From Cryptomeria japonica (taxonomy: Eukaryota; Streptophyta; Pinopsida; Cupressales; Cupressaceae), in the NCBI RefSeq assembly GCF_030272615.1, contig NC_081410.1, positions 140,596,849-140,636,848 on the forward strand: 40,000 nucleotides of DNA, written 5' to 3'. Position numbers and translations under genes: made by a program. A model generated the notes under the pieces. It saw only the letters and a list, made by a program, of their open reading frames with translations, was not told where the DNA came from and made no database searches. Every line of letters begins with the position of its first letter. The stretch's first letter is position 1. This document shows, one piece after another, positions 1 to 10,548 of this stretch.

Positions 1-3000
1 GGAGATGACAAAGCTTGTTTAATCAAAGGTAAGGGTACAATATCTCTTGATGGTAAGCATAACACTGACAATGTTTACTATGTTGAGGGATTAAAGCATA
101 ATCTTTTGAGTGTTGGTCAATTAGTTGAGAAAGGATTTCAGTTACAATTCAAAAATGGAAAATGCAAAATCATGAATAGAACTGGTTTGGAAATTGCAAC
201 TGGTAACCAAACTAGAGGTAACATCTTTCATCTAAATAACAATGAAAAGACATGCTTGATTGCTCATATTGATGAAAGTTGGCTATCACATAAAAGACTC
301 TATCATGTAAACTTTGATTGCATGGTGAAGATTAGTACTATTTAAGGCAGTTAGAGATTTACCTAAAATTGTCAAACCTCACAATACAGTATGTAAGGAA
401 TGTCAATTTGGAAAACAAGTTAGAGCTAGTTTCAAAAGGATTCTAGAAAAATCCAATAATGCTCTTGATTTGATTCACATTGATTTATGTGGTCCAGCTA
501 GAACTAAGAGCCTACAAGGTGATAGATATTTCATGCTAATCATTGATGACTATTCTAGAATGTGTTGGGTTACTTTTCTTAGAGAAAAATCAGAAGCACT
601 TGGAAAGTTCAAACTGTTCAATGCAATGGTAGAAAATGAAACCGGTAAGAAAATCAAATGTCTAAGATCAGATCAAGGAGGATAATTTACATCTAAGGAA
701 TTTAATACATTCTGTGAAGTAAATGGAATCAGAAGACAGCTATCAGCACCTAGGACACCACAGCAGAATGGAGTTGTTGAAAGGAAAAACAAAACTATCT
801 TTGATGCAACAAGAAGTATGTTATCAAAAGAAAACCTACCACATGTATATTGGAGAGAGACAGTCAGTACAGTGGTCTATACATTCAACAAAGTTCACAT
901 CAAAGGTGAAACTGGTAAGACCCCTCATGAACTATGGTTTGGTATTACTCCTACTCTTAAATATTTCAGAATTTTTGGAAGTAAATGTTATATCAGAAGA
1001 GATGAGTATATTGGCAAATTTGATCCTAGAAGTGATGAAGGAATATTTCTTGGTTATTCATCTAAGAGCAAGGCATATAGATGTTTTAACAAAAGATTGC
1101 AGAAGATTGTTGAAAGTACAAATGTAAAGATTGATGAACAATTCAAAGGAACTTCAAGGTATATAGACTCTGAACCGGCAATAGAAATTCTGACAAATGA
1201 ACCTACTCTAAATACACCAGTACATAATGAAGATCTAGTTACCTCGGTATCATCTAAGGATTCCATAGTAACTGAGGAACAACAGCAACCAAAGACACCC
1301 CGGTATGTAAAACTGAATCATTGTGAATATCAGATAATTGGAAACAAGTTTAAAGGAGTTATGACAAGAGGAAGATTGGCTAATGAAGAGGTATGTCTTA
1401 TTTCTCAAATTGAACCATCATCAGTTAATGAGGCATGTGAAGATAAATTTTGGATTAAAGCTATGGAAGAAGAATTACAACAAATTGAGAAAAATAACAC
1501 TTGGATATTAGTTCCCCGACCTAAAGATAAAAATGTAATTGGAACCAAATGGGTATTTAGAAACAAACTTAATGAAGATGGTAAGGTTGTCAGAAATAAA
1601 GCAAGACTAGTGTGTAAGGGATATTCTCAGAAAGAAGGAATTGATTACAATGAAACCTTTGCACCGGTAGCTAGAATTGAGGCAGTCAGATCATTCTTGG
1701 CTTTTGCAGCACATAAGAACTACAAAGTATATCAAATGGATATTAAATGTGCATTTTTGAATGGAGATCTTGAAGAGGAAGTGTACATTGAACAACCTAA
1801 TGGATTTTCTTTGACAGATGACAAAGATATGGTTTGCAGGTTAAGAAAAGCTTTGTATGGATTGAAGAAAGCTCCAAGAGCTTGGTATGCAAGATTGGAT
1901 AAGTATCTTTTGAAGATTGGTTTTTCTAAAGGAAATGCAAACAACAATTTACACTATAAAGTGAATAATGATGACATCTTGGTTATAGAAGTATTTGCTG
2001 ATGATATAATCTTTGGAGGAGAAGATGGATTATGTAAAGAATTTTCTATTAAATCAAATGGATATTAAATGTGCATTTTTGAATGGAGATCTTGAAGAGG
2101 AAGTCTACATTGAACAACCTAATGGATTTTCTTTGACAGATGACAAAGATATGGTTTGCAGGTTAAGAAAAGCTTTGTATGGATTGAAGAAAGCTCCAAG
2201 AGCTTGGTATGCAAGATTGGATAAGTATCTTTTGAAGATTGGTTTTTCTAAAGGAAATGCAGACAACAATTTACACTATAAAGTGACTAATGATGACATC
2301 TTGGTTATAGAAGTATTTTTTGATGATATAATCTTTGGAGGAGAAGATGGATTATGTAAAGAATTTTCTATTCAAATACAACAAGAATTTGAAATGTCTA
2401 TGATTGGATAAATAAAATTCTTTTTAGGATTATAGATTTCACAGATTGATAAAGGTATATTCTTGAGTCAATCCAAGTACTTAAAAGAGTTACTAAAGAA
2501 ATTTGGGATGGAGAACTCTAAACTGGTAAGCACACCTATGACAACAAATGACAAATTATCACTAAGGGATGAATCTACACCTGTTAATCCAACTAGATAC
2601 AAATCTATGATAAGAGGTTTATTATATTTGACACAAACCAGACCTGATATTATCAATGTAGTATGTATTGTTTCAAGATTTCAAAGTAATCCTAGAGAAA
2701 ATCATGAATCGGTTGTAAAAAGGATTTTCCGGTACTTACAAGGCACTATAAATCTTGGATTATGGTATCCTAGAGATGAAAACTTAGAATTATATGCATA
2801 CACATATACAAATTGGGTAGGAGATGTGGATGATAGAAAAATCACCATCGACGGAGCATTCTTTCTTGGAAATAGACTAGTTTCTTGGTTAAGTAAGAAA
2901 CAAAGTTGTACATCTTTATCAACAGCAAAATCAAAATATGTTGCAACAACAACTAACTGTACACAGGTACTATGGCTTAAACAAATGTTAAAAGTCATAA

Positions 3001-3269
3001 AGGTAAAATGAAAGGAACCTATTACTATCTATTGTGATAACACTGCAGCAATAGATATATCTAAGAATCCGGTATTACATTCTAAAACCAAACATGTTTC
3101 TATCAAACTAAATTTTCTAAGGGAAAATGTTGAAGCAAAGGAAATAAAACTGGTTTATGTGAATACTAAAGAGCAGATTGCAAATATCTTTACTAAACCT
3201 CTGCCTAAGGAGACCTTTGAATATCTCAGAGATCATCTTGGGGTCATACCCCCACCAGTAGAGACTTAG
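1..3269 (+). pseudogene. pol: Copia pol polyprotein of element A (integrase, reverse transcriptase, RNase H), broken
   Basis: Translation from base 1 gives the copia pre-integrase region (KHNLLSVGQL), then integrase ([27 protein letters not shown]), reverse transcriptase ([37 protein letters not shown]) and RNase H (LVSWLSKKQ, HSKTKH, IFTKPLP), ending at TAG 3267-3269. Order integrase before RT identifies Ty1/copia. Damage: a frame change near 340, a TAA at the integrase GGEF site (683-685), a 320-bp tandem duplication in RT that shifts frame (2051), TAA at 2409, TAG shortly after and TGA at 3009. RNase H has lost acidic residues: the usual TDAD reads TYTN, and STAEAEY reads STAKSKY. Both RT copies have changed the residue before DD of the catalytic YVDD motif. 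This is a dead copy. Confidence 0.95.
1731..2372 (+). repeat. 320-bp tandem duplication inside the A reverse transcriptase
   Basis: Bases 1731-2050 are repeated at 2053-2372 (offset 322) with two extra bases between. I count five differences in about 320 bp. Both copies encode from [20 protein letters not shown] to the [10 protein letters not shown] region. The offset is not a multiple of three, so the first copy runs into a stop after SIKSNGY. The catalytic motif reads FADD in copy 1 and FFDD in copy 2. Confidence 0.95.
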
Positions 3270-3272
3270 GAA

Positions 3273-3291
3273 GTTGATGATTGTCATCAAC
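3273..3291. repeat. 19-bp perfect palindrome just after the A pol stop
   Basis: gttgatga - ttg - tcatcaac: 8-bp perfect arms and a 3-nt loop, four bases past the pol stop codon. It belongs to the 3' non-coding part of A. No function is evident. Confidence 0.7.
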
Positions 3292-3323
3292 CAACAATAG
3301 AGAAATCTTTTATTTCAGCTTTG

Positions 3324-3328
3324 ATGGG
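3324..3328. repeat. Target site duplication of solo LTR S (partner 4430-4434)
   Basis: atggg directly before the tg start of S, repeated exactly after its ca end. Confidence 0.9.
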
Positions 3329-3596
3329 TGTAAAGCGGAAAAATCGAACCCTACTCATTCTCCCCTCCCCAACTCCAAGGAGAGAGACGGGAGAGTCACT
3401 AGGGTTGATGGTTTTCACTTAGGGGAGACTTTACATTCAAAAGAGGGGTTGAAACCCACAAGATCCAATCCCATGCAATGCAAGATTGGATTCTAAATGA
3501 GTTTCAAGGGTTAAGACATCAAGGATACCCTCTTTTGTAAAGAATGTAGATAGAAAGATTGAACTAGGAATGCATGTAAAGTAGGAAAGATTCGCT

Positions 3597-3604
3597 TATA
3601 AATA
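3597..3604 (+). promoter_or_regulatory. TATA box candidate in solo LTR S
   Basis: tataaata followed by gagatagggatatggg, about 270 bp into S if S is read on the plus strand. It is the best canonical TATA in the element and the main reason to prefer plus orientation. Confidence 0.45.
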
Positions 3605-4137
3605 GAGATAGGGATATGGGATGAAGCTGGGGACCTGGAATTAGCAGTAAAATGTCGAGACGGTGCTGTCCTACAAATTTGAGCAAAAGTTGACGGGACG
3701 ATGGCGCCCGGCGTGCACACGGTCCTCCGAAAAATCCGCGAAACGAAGGGGGATATGTTCGTCTCTTGTTGTAAGAATGTTTGTATTCTTACATGCAAAG
3801 GTGTAATGTATGTAGTATGTTGTATGTTGTATGTGATCTCCTCTTCAATGGTTGAATCCTTGTCTTGAATGCAACACCTAGCCTTGAATGGAGACTTAGA
3901 ATGCTCAATTGCTTGAAGGAATGCTTGAATGTTTGAATATCGTTTCTGCGTCTTGCTCTTGCTTATTTCCTTTTTTTTGACCTCCTCAAATGGGAGAGGA
4001 AATGTGGTTTATATACTTGTCAATTAGGGCTGATAGACTGATTTTCCTGACCTTAGGCCGACCAGGAAACATTATTTTCCAATTTGCAAACTTAAAGATC
4101 CGATGCCCAAAAGAGACCGGGCCCAAAATAGGGCTAG

Positions 4138-4258
4138 GGACCAGGGCGCTGGGCGCCATGGTCCTGGGGGACCAGGGCACTGGGTGCCATGGTCCTGGGG
4201 GACCAGGGCGCTGGGTGCCCTAGTCTTGAAGGACCAGGGTGCTGGGCGCCATGGTCCC
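4138..4258. repeat. 31-bp GC-rich tandem repeat (four copies) in solo LTR S
   Basis: Units begin ggaccaggg at 4138, 4169, 4200 and 4231, an exact 31-bp period; the last copy is slightly short. Each has gcgctgggcgcc or a near variant and catggtcc, so units are partly self-complementary. Composition contrasts with the AT-rich surroundings. Open frames across it on both strands only reflect the repeat. Confidence 0.9.
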
Positions 4259-4434
4259 ACCTCCCGGGATAGCAGGGTGCAAGGAGGGATCAGGCCAGGG
4301 TGCGGAAAAATGCAGTTTTTGATGTTGTAAACAGGTTTTAGGGTCTCCATTCAGGTTCAACGTTGCATCGCCATCGTGAAGACCCAAATGCAGTCAAAAT
4401 TGTAGGTGTCACAATTTTAGGACGCTACAATGGG

Positions 4435-4740
4435 AAGCTACTTCTCAGGGGGAGTAGTTGGTACACTAAATTGATTGGTATTTTGTATATGAACTTGGCT
4501 TGGTAAGATGTTTTTGGTAAGAACTTTGACAATTGATGTCAAAGGGGGAGATATTGGTATGGAAAAACACAAGGAAAAATCATGTTCCTCCTAGGGGGAG
4601 AGATTGTTGTTTGGGAGAGATTATTACTCTCTGTATTTGTATTTTGATTTTTGGTTATGATCTCTTTTTGGAGATTGTTAGTTTTTGGTATTTGGCATTT
4701 CTGTTTTGGCACTTTGATGGTTTTTCCATCTTGTGTTGCC
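4435..4740 (+). other. 3' non-coding part of element A with three polypurine-like tracts
   Basis: No coding sequence. It holds caggggga at 4446, aaagggggaga at 4541 and agggggaga near 4593. The second follows gatgtc, echoing the true tract of A at 11431, which follows the related string caatgc. The segment ends at 4740 where B is inserted and continues at 11423. Confidence 0.7.
4736..4740. repeat. Target site duplication of element B (partner 11418-11422)
   Basis: ttgcc directly before the LTR at 4741 and directly after its end at 11417, an exact match. Confidence 0.93.
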
Positions 4741-5610
4741 TGTTAGGGTTCCCACAGATACTGAGAGGGGGGGTGAATCAGTATCTGACCGGTAATGTGA
4801 TTTTCTTAAAACAGAACATGCAAAACATAAAGTAACAGTGTATCGATATGCAAGAATTAATGTAATTAACAGAATCAAAAACATCCACATGAAAAGAACA
4901 CCATAACACAAGATGTTTAATGAGGAAACCCGGTGTGGGAAAAACCTTGATGGGATTTGTGACCCACAATATTCACTTACTAGCGAATAAGAGAATATTA
5001 CTTACAATAGGGACCTGCACATGCAGGAAGGCCAACTGCCTAGAGCACACTCCTCAATAGAAGTCACACTGACTTACAATGAGGATTATGCAAATCCAAT
5101 GATCTGCACTATTTTACAATAGCATCTTCAATGCCAAATTCAGTACTGGTTCTTGCTCTATTCTTTACATATACCCTTGACCTACAATTCACACATTAGG
5201 TTTGCCTTATAATTTTCTTTATGCTTCCTCTCCATATCCTACAAATGACTACAATGATCTCTTTTATATACAAGAGTCATTTTACAATTTGCCAAGTCGG
5301 CTTACAATAATAAACAAAATATTACATATCAAAAATCATGTCAGCCTCTGTGCCAGTATACATCTTTTCTTCTATGCCGGTGTCGGTGTCGATGCCAGTG
5401 TAGAGTGATCTTGTTGATGCCGGTATAATGTCTTGTTTGAATCATGCTTTACCAGTAGAATGTCTTGCTGGTGCCATAGGATTGCAAGGTTGCCTGTGTA
5501 ATGCTTTGCCGATATAATGTCTTGCCGGTGCCATAGGATTGCAAGGTTGCCATCAATGATAAAACCTTCAATCACACACAATGTCTCATTGGAGTGTCCA
5601 TATGCCAACA
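4741..5610 (-). repeat. 3' LTR of element B
   Basis: 870 bp starting tgttagggtt and ending tatgccaaca on the plus strand; on the coding strand it begins tgttggcata and ends ccctaaca. A TATA string is at 5261-5270. A 37-bp block with ggtgccataggattgcaagg occurs twice (about 5458 and 5516). The inner boundary abuts the polypurine tract. Confidence 0.93.
4755..4787. other. Hairpin with G/C-tract loop at the end of the B LTR
   Basis: cagatactga (4755-4764) and tcagtatctg (4778-4787) are perfect 10-bp inverted arms around a loop with seven G (C on the element's sense strand). The 5' LTR copy at 10564-10594 keeps the form with a mismatch. The A LTR has a counterpart with different arm sequence at 12460-12501. 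Confidence 0.75.
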
Positions 5611-5804
5611 ATCTCCCCCTTTGGCATTGATGGCAACACTCATGCGAAATTTCAAAAAGATATCCAAAAATGTGTAGACCAAAAATGTGAGAACTCCCCC
5701 TGAGCATATGATCCCTGTGTTTTTGAATTTTCTCATCCTACTACTCCCCCTTTGGCATCAATGACAAAGGTTAGTAGAGTTTGTAGTTGTACCAATCCAT
5801 AACC
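5611..5804 (-). promoter_or_regulatory. Polypurine tract and 3' non-coding region of element B
   Basis: On the minus strand, tgccaaagggggagat (5611-5626) lies immediately before the 3' LTR and should prime plus-strand DNA synthesis. A second copy, tgccaaagggggagt, is at about 5743-5757, and a third shorter purine tract (cagggggagtt) is near 5693. No coding sequence lies between the ORF2 stop and the LTR. Confidence 0.85.
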
Positions 5805-8800
5805 TCAACCTTGTAGTTGGGTAGTTATTATCTGAAGAAGATCTCCCAAAATTAAGTTTATGCCATCCATAAACTTTTTGCTGTCTTTTATTGTTGTCTC
5901 AGTTCTATTTATTGTACCAGTGAGATACTGCAAGTGCTCTACTGGTGTTTTGCTTCCCTGTGTTAGTGCCTCTAAAATTTCCTTCTGCAGAGATGCTAAA
6001 TAGTCCAATCTTGGACTTAGTTTAGATCTCAAAAGTTTTGCCTTGTTTATTATTTTCCCTTTCTCTCTTTCCAATTTGAGCAATTCTTCCTCAAAATTTG
6101 CTATCTTTTCTTCAAAAACTGATAATGAATCAGGTGAGTTGACAAAATTGTCTGCAAGTTTGTTTATCTCATCCTGTGCCTTGCTTATCTTTTGTCAATA
6201 TCTACAGTAAAAAGTTTGTTTTACATGTATTTTTATACAGGTTTTTGTACTCTTTTAACAAATTACACAATTCCAGTAGAAGTGTGTTGAACTCCCTGTT
6301 AGACTTCTTTATTCCTTCCTCAAAGAATTTATGTTTCTCTTTTTCTACAATTTCCTTTACAAATTCTACCTTTGTTTGCTCAAAATTTCCAGAAATATAT
6401 TTACAAAGTATATCCAACTGGCCTAAAGAATCTTTATTGTCTATATTACAATTAGGAGATATTGATTTCAAAAATGGAATTGAATCATCTATTGCTTTAT
6501 AAGCTTGTGAGCTATAATCAGTTATTTTCTTGATAGATTCAAGTAATACCTCAGTCACATTTGATGGTGACCCAACAAATTGAGTACCAGTGGAAGTGAC
6601 CAAGCTTGTATTGACCTCTGGTAGGTCTGTTTGTGTCTGCATTTCTTTAAGCACTCATTTTCCTGCTTTAATTATTACTGGTGGCATCTGTTTTGGAGCC
6701 TTTAGCTCTATTGGTTCCTCTATTTGTGTTCCAGATTCCATCTTTTTCTCTATATCTGTTGTCAGTTGCTCTGTATTCCCTATTACCAGAGGCTCTTTGG
6801 GTATACCTGATTTATCTGTTGTATCCTTATCTACCACTATGTTGATCTTCTGAGTATCAACATTCGCAGTATATAGGACTTCAAGATTAGGATTATTATC
6901 CTCTGTATCCATACTCTCAGTTGCCGGTTGATCTTCAGTAGTTGTTGTTTTTACAGATGGAGTATTTAAAGGAGGTGGGGGTAAGTTGTTTCTAATCTTG
7001 ATACTTGGTGGTTCACCAACTTTACCTTTCCCTTTGTCCTTCTGATATACCTTAATGGGCTTGGGATTCCTATATTCTTCTTGTTTTTCTTTTTCAACCA
7101 AGAATATATCCCAACCATTTTCTGTTTCCTCTGAAACCTCTGTAACTCTACCTGCCATCAGTGAAATTTGTCGGTGTGCAGTGGAAAAAACTGTCCGATT
7201 GGCCTGAGCTATCAGATCATCAATTTCTTTAGGTGAGTTAACCGGGTATACTGCAAGTAGTTTTTCTATTTTAATTTTCTTATCCAATTCAATTATTCCT
7301 TGCCTTTTGGCCTCAAGTCTTTTCTATAGTTCATCAGGAATTTCATTTAAGACTTGCATCAAAAACTTTTTATACATGTCCATGTGTAATATTACACTCT
7401 CCTCAACTTGCCCTTTCTCATCATCCGATAGGGTGTCATAAATTTTCCCTATGTTCTTTAGTTTACCTACCTCTATGATCTCATTCAGTAATATGTCAAG
7501 AGGGGCCAAGTCTGTGTTTGTCTTTTTCTTCTTTTTGGGTGTCAGCTTCTTTTTAGGTGTGACCATTCTGACCGGAGATCTCACAGCTTGTTGCTTCTAC
7601 CTTGTCCTTCTAGGTGAAGGAGTGGTTGCCAGTGAGGGGTCTCTTTTCCTAACAACTCTTTTGAAAGTTGCTGGCATATCTCCTTCTGAGGAAGTACCTA
7701 CTGGTGATAGATGAGCTTCAGGTTGTTGGGCTGCCAACTCATCTTCAGTTATGCTGGTTTTCTTTAATACATCTTCCTTTATGGCTTTTGCTTGTTTGGA
7801 TCCATTTCTCACAAATTCCTCAACCTTTTTCACTCTCTTCTTAGATCGAATTTGACTTTCTATGGTCTTAGTGCTACCAAACACTTCTTCTTTAGGTTCA
7901 TTGGGGGCTTACAGAAGTGCTTTGGCATAAGTTTCCACTATGTGGTCATCTGTTTCATACCCCATCTTTGTTACCCATATTGTCCTAGGGATGACTGCTT
8001 CCATCCATATTTCATCCTTTTTTATTACAAAACATATATCATCCTTGTATTTGTTGACAATTTCCTATGATAGTCTGATTCTTTTGTTTATTCTGACCTT
8101 TACTGCTTGAAAATACTTATTGATATTCTTTTCCTTGTTTTCACCCATGTTGTTGAATAAGTCTGATAATTGTTTTCCTACCGGTATGTCAAATCCAAAA
8201 TCTTTGTTGCCTATACCGAGAACCTATTTCATTATATGTTGCATTATGCATACAAGTAAATTTCCAAATCTAAAAGTTCCTTTCTTATCCTTCTTGATTT
8301 TGGCTAAGTTATCAATCAACTCATCTTTTAACCATTCACATACATCAATTTTCACATTTTCTTTTACCATATCATGAGCACTCTTAATGCATAAACTGGA
8401 GACTAGGTTGAGTCTATTTGCATGAGTTTCTTTGTACCCTAAAATCATGCTAACAAATCTAACATTTATATCGGTCACATCATTAACCCTCGGAGACCTT
8501 CTGTCTGATGTTGCACCAGTTAACTTCATTACTAGGTCATTGGAGACCTTCTTAGTCTTCTCAGGTCTGTTACCGGTGGAAGGTAACCCTGTTACTACTT
8601 TCACAGCTTCCTTTGTAATTTTGTGCACTGAATCAAGCCAAAAGAATGAACCATGTACCCTGCTTAAAACTATCCTAATCACTTCCTTACGAAATTCAGG
8701 AATGCAGAGGATTTCAGTGAATCCTAGGGTTTCAACAACTTTATGTTCAGGTTTTACATTTCTAGAATTATCACATATAACAGTCTTATACATGTTTTTA

Positions 8801-9012
8801 ATTTCTTCATCACCTAATTCCTCTATGTTGCAATGAATATACATTATAGGGTCTTCTACATAAACAACACCTTTTGGAATTTGGGAAAAAGCACCTGTAT
8901 TGTCATCTTTCTTAGCTACCTTGGGAACTAGCTCAAACACGGGCTTGGGGCATTTTATAACCTCGACTACTATAGGGTTTGCTATGAATTCAGGTGAAGA
9001 GGAGGATGTCAT
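5805..9012 (-). pseudogene. ORF2 of element B: about 1,069-codon protein of unknown function in the place of pol
   Basis: One reading frame runs from ATG 9012-9010 to 6202, interrupted only by stops at 8224, 8065, 7909, 7597, 7324, 6655 and 6202 (five TAG, one TAA, one TGA); a single-base shift near 6190 leads to the tail ending at 5805. The first 260 residues look globular, with FFWLDSVHKITKEAV and VTGLPSTG, then MILGYKETHANRLN. Residues about 370-780 are lysine-, proline- and glutamate-rich and look disordered (TPKKKLTPKKKKK). The last 280 look helical and coiled-coil-like. I see no RT, integrase, protease, RNase H or zinc-binding motif. I recall similar WLD...ITG strings in unannotated plant transposon ORFs but cannot name the family. 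ORF2 has its own ATG about 365 nt after gag. Its position, where pol or an extra 3' ORF would be, suggests a role in element biology; this is inference. Confidence 0.8.
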
Positions 9013-9376
9013 GATGATAAATACCTTTTTCTGCCTTTGGATGGATTGATTGCTGAAGTGCTTTGCCTCTTTGCTCGAAATGCCTTAGCTCAGAGATCTT
9101 CGCGCTCTCTGAAAGTTTGAATGCTCAGTGAAGTGAAATGGAGCCAAAACCTTATTTTATCAAGTCTTTTCTGCTACCTACCACATTAATTGCTTGCCGG
9201 TAATGTATTAGCTTAACTTTATTTGCCAGTAATTAGTGATTTTTCAACTTCTTTTCTCTAACCGAGGGAATAATAGCACATGTGTCATTAGATTGCCAAA
9301 CCCTCAAGATAATTTTCTTCAATTAGATGAAGAACATCCTATCGGTGGAGCATTGCTCTGTCCTACCGGTGGAGCA
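9013..9376 (-). other. Spacer between gag and ORF2 of element B, with a short repeat
   Basis: No ORF. At 9346-9405 a 25-27 bp unit containing cggtggagcat occurs three times; on the minus strand it encodes APPIG/APPVG repeats that look like the original gag tail, put out of frame. The rest is AT-rich and may be the leader of ORF2. Confidence 0.6.
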
Positions 9377-10477
9377 TCATATTTGTCCTATCGGTGGAGC
9401 ATTTGTTGGTTCTAATAGTGGAGGAGTATCCCTAATATTTAGATCACCTTTTCTAATCCATTGCTTTGAGAATTCTTCCTTAACCTCTTCAACCTTTTCT
9501 TTACCTTTCAAACTAGTACTTTTGTTGTCTACCGGTGTACCTTTACTTCTACAAAATTTAGCAATATGACCAATCTTGTTACATGCATAACAAGTTACAT
9601 TATTTTTTTGAATAGCTTTCCCATAACCTATGCCGTTTTGTGTTCTGCATTGATTTGATAAATGACCAGATCTTCCACAAACATAACATCTTGCATTCAT
9701 TCTGCAATTTTCAGAGTTATGACCAATTTTGTTGCATTTGGAGCATTGACCGGTGGGAGGATTGATATTCTGATAATTCCTAGATCTAAATTCATTTGCC
9801 CTATGACCATATTTATTGTAGTTAAATCATTTTCCATTGAATTTGTAAGTATTAGAAGGTCTTACCGGTTTGCTGTGATCCTGGGTATTTGTAGTACCGG
9901 AGCTTTCTCCAACTTCAAATCCAATTCCAAAAGTGTCACCTTTGGGTTTTTGATTCTTCAATAAGGTACCAAGTTCTTCTGAGCTTTTCTTGAATTTTTC
10001 TTTGTGTTGATTTGCAGTTTCCAATTCCCTTTCCAATATTTCTTTTTGTCTCATTAGTTCATTCAAGTCATTCTGAGTATGCATCAGATCTATCTTCAAC
10101 ATGTCATTCTCATAGCTAAGTCTTGTGTTCTCATTTGCTGCATCACTTAGTCTTCTAGTCAATTCTTCTTCATTCTTCTTTCTATCCTCAATCTCTTTGC
10201 AAAATCTCATAGTCATATCCTACATTTCATTTTTTGTTGTCATGATCTCTTGTTTCAATTTGCTTATCATATCATTTAATGATTCCTTTTCATCATTCTC
10301 ATTTTGCAATTTTTCACAAAGTTCTCTTCTCTTATTTCTTGTAACAGTAAGATTTTCTTAGAGTGCCTGAATAATGTCCTGAGCTGCTTTTAAATCATCT
10401 TCTAATTTGATATTTTTCAACTTCTCTACATCATAGTCAGTAAGAGCTCCTTCAAGTTGCTTCATCAGATTTTCCAT
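9377..10477 (-). pseudogene. gag: Gag-like ORF of element B: coiled coil plus CCHC zinc knuckles
   Basis: One frame runs from ATG 10477-10475, 58 bp after the primer site, to TGA 9377-9379 (366 codons plus stop), broken by TAA, TAG and TGA. The first 200 residues are a charged coiled coil (EIEDRKKNEEELTRRLSD, RQKEILERELETA). Zinc knuckles follow: CSKCNKIGHNSENC, CYVCGRSGHLSNQC and CYACNKIGHIAKFC are intact CX2CX4HX4C; an earlier one has lost its cysteines (FNYNKYGHRANEF, its first Cys codon now TGA). The usual N-terminal copia gag core is absent, since the ATG already lies in the coil. The product would bind nucleic acid through its knuckles, but particle assembly would depend on a partner Gag. 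Confidence 0.82.
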
Positions 10478-10534
10478 CTTTACCGGTGTCAAGATCTTCC
10501 AAAAGCTATTAGACTTCTAAAAATAGAGGACCAG

Positions 10535-10546
10535 GCTTTGATACCA
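10535..10546 (-). promoter_or_regulatory. Primer binding site of element B (initiator-methionine tRNA type)
   Basis: The minus strand reads tggtatcaaagc two bases after the 5' LTR, one base from the canonical plant iMet-tRNA complement tggtatcagagc. This fixes the orientation of B and marks the right LTR as 5'. Confidence 0.9.
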
Positions 10547-10548
10547 AT

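Larger units (their letters stand above)
3329..4429. mobile_element. Solo LTR S inserted in the 3' non-coding part of A
   Basis: This 1,101-bp block starts tgtaaagcgg, ends gacgctaca, and is flanked by a perfect direct repeat atggg (3324-3328 and 4430-4434). No internal region, primer site or second LTR is present, so it is a solo LTR left by LTR-LTR recombination. A TATAAATAG box at 3597 suggests plus orientation, but the right end read backwards (tgtagcgtcc) also looks like an LTR start and a TATATAAA lies on the minus strand near 4015, so strand is open. It contains a GC-rich 31-bp tandem repeat. Removal restores the copia 3' non-coding sequence. Family not recognised; LTR style suggests gypsy. 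Confidence 0.87.

Noticed and set aside
4072-4350. Frames on both strands across the GC-rich part of S
   Set aside because: Created by the 31-bp tandem repeat.
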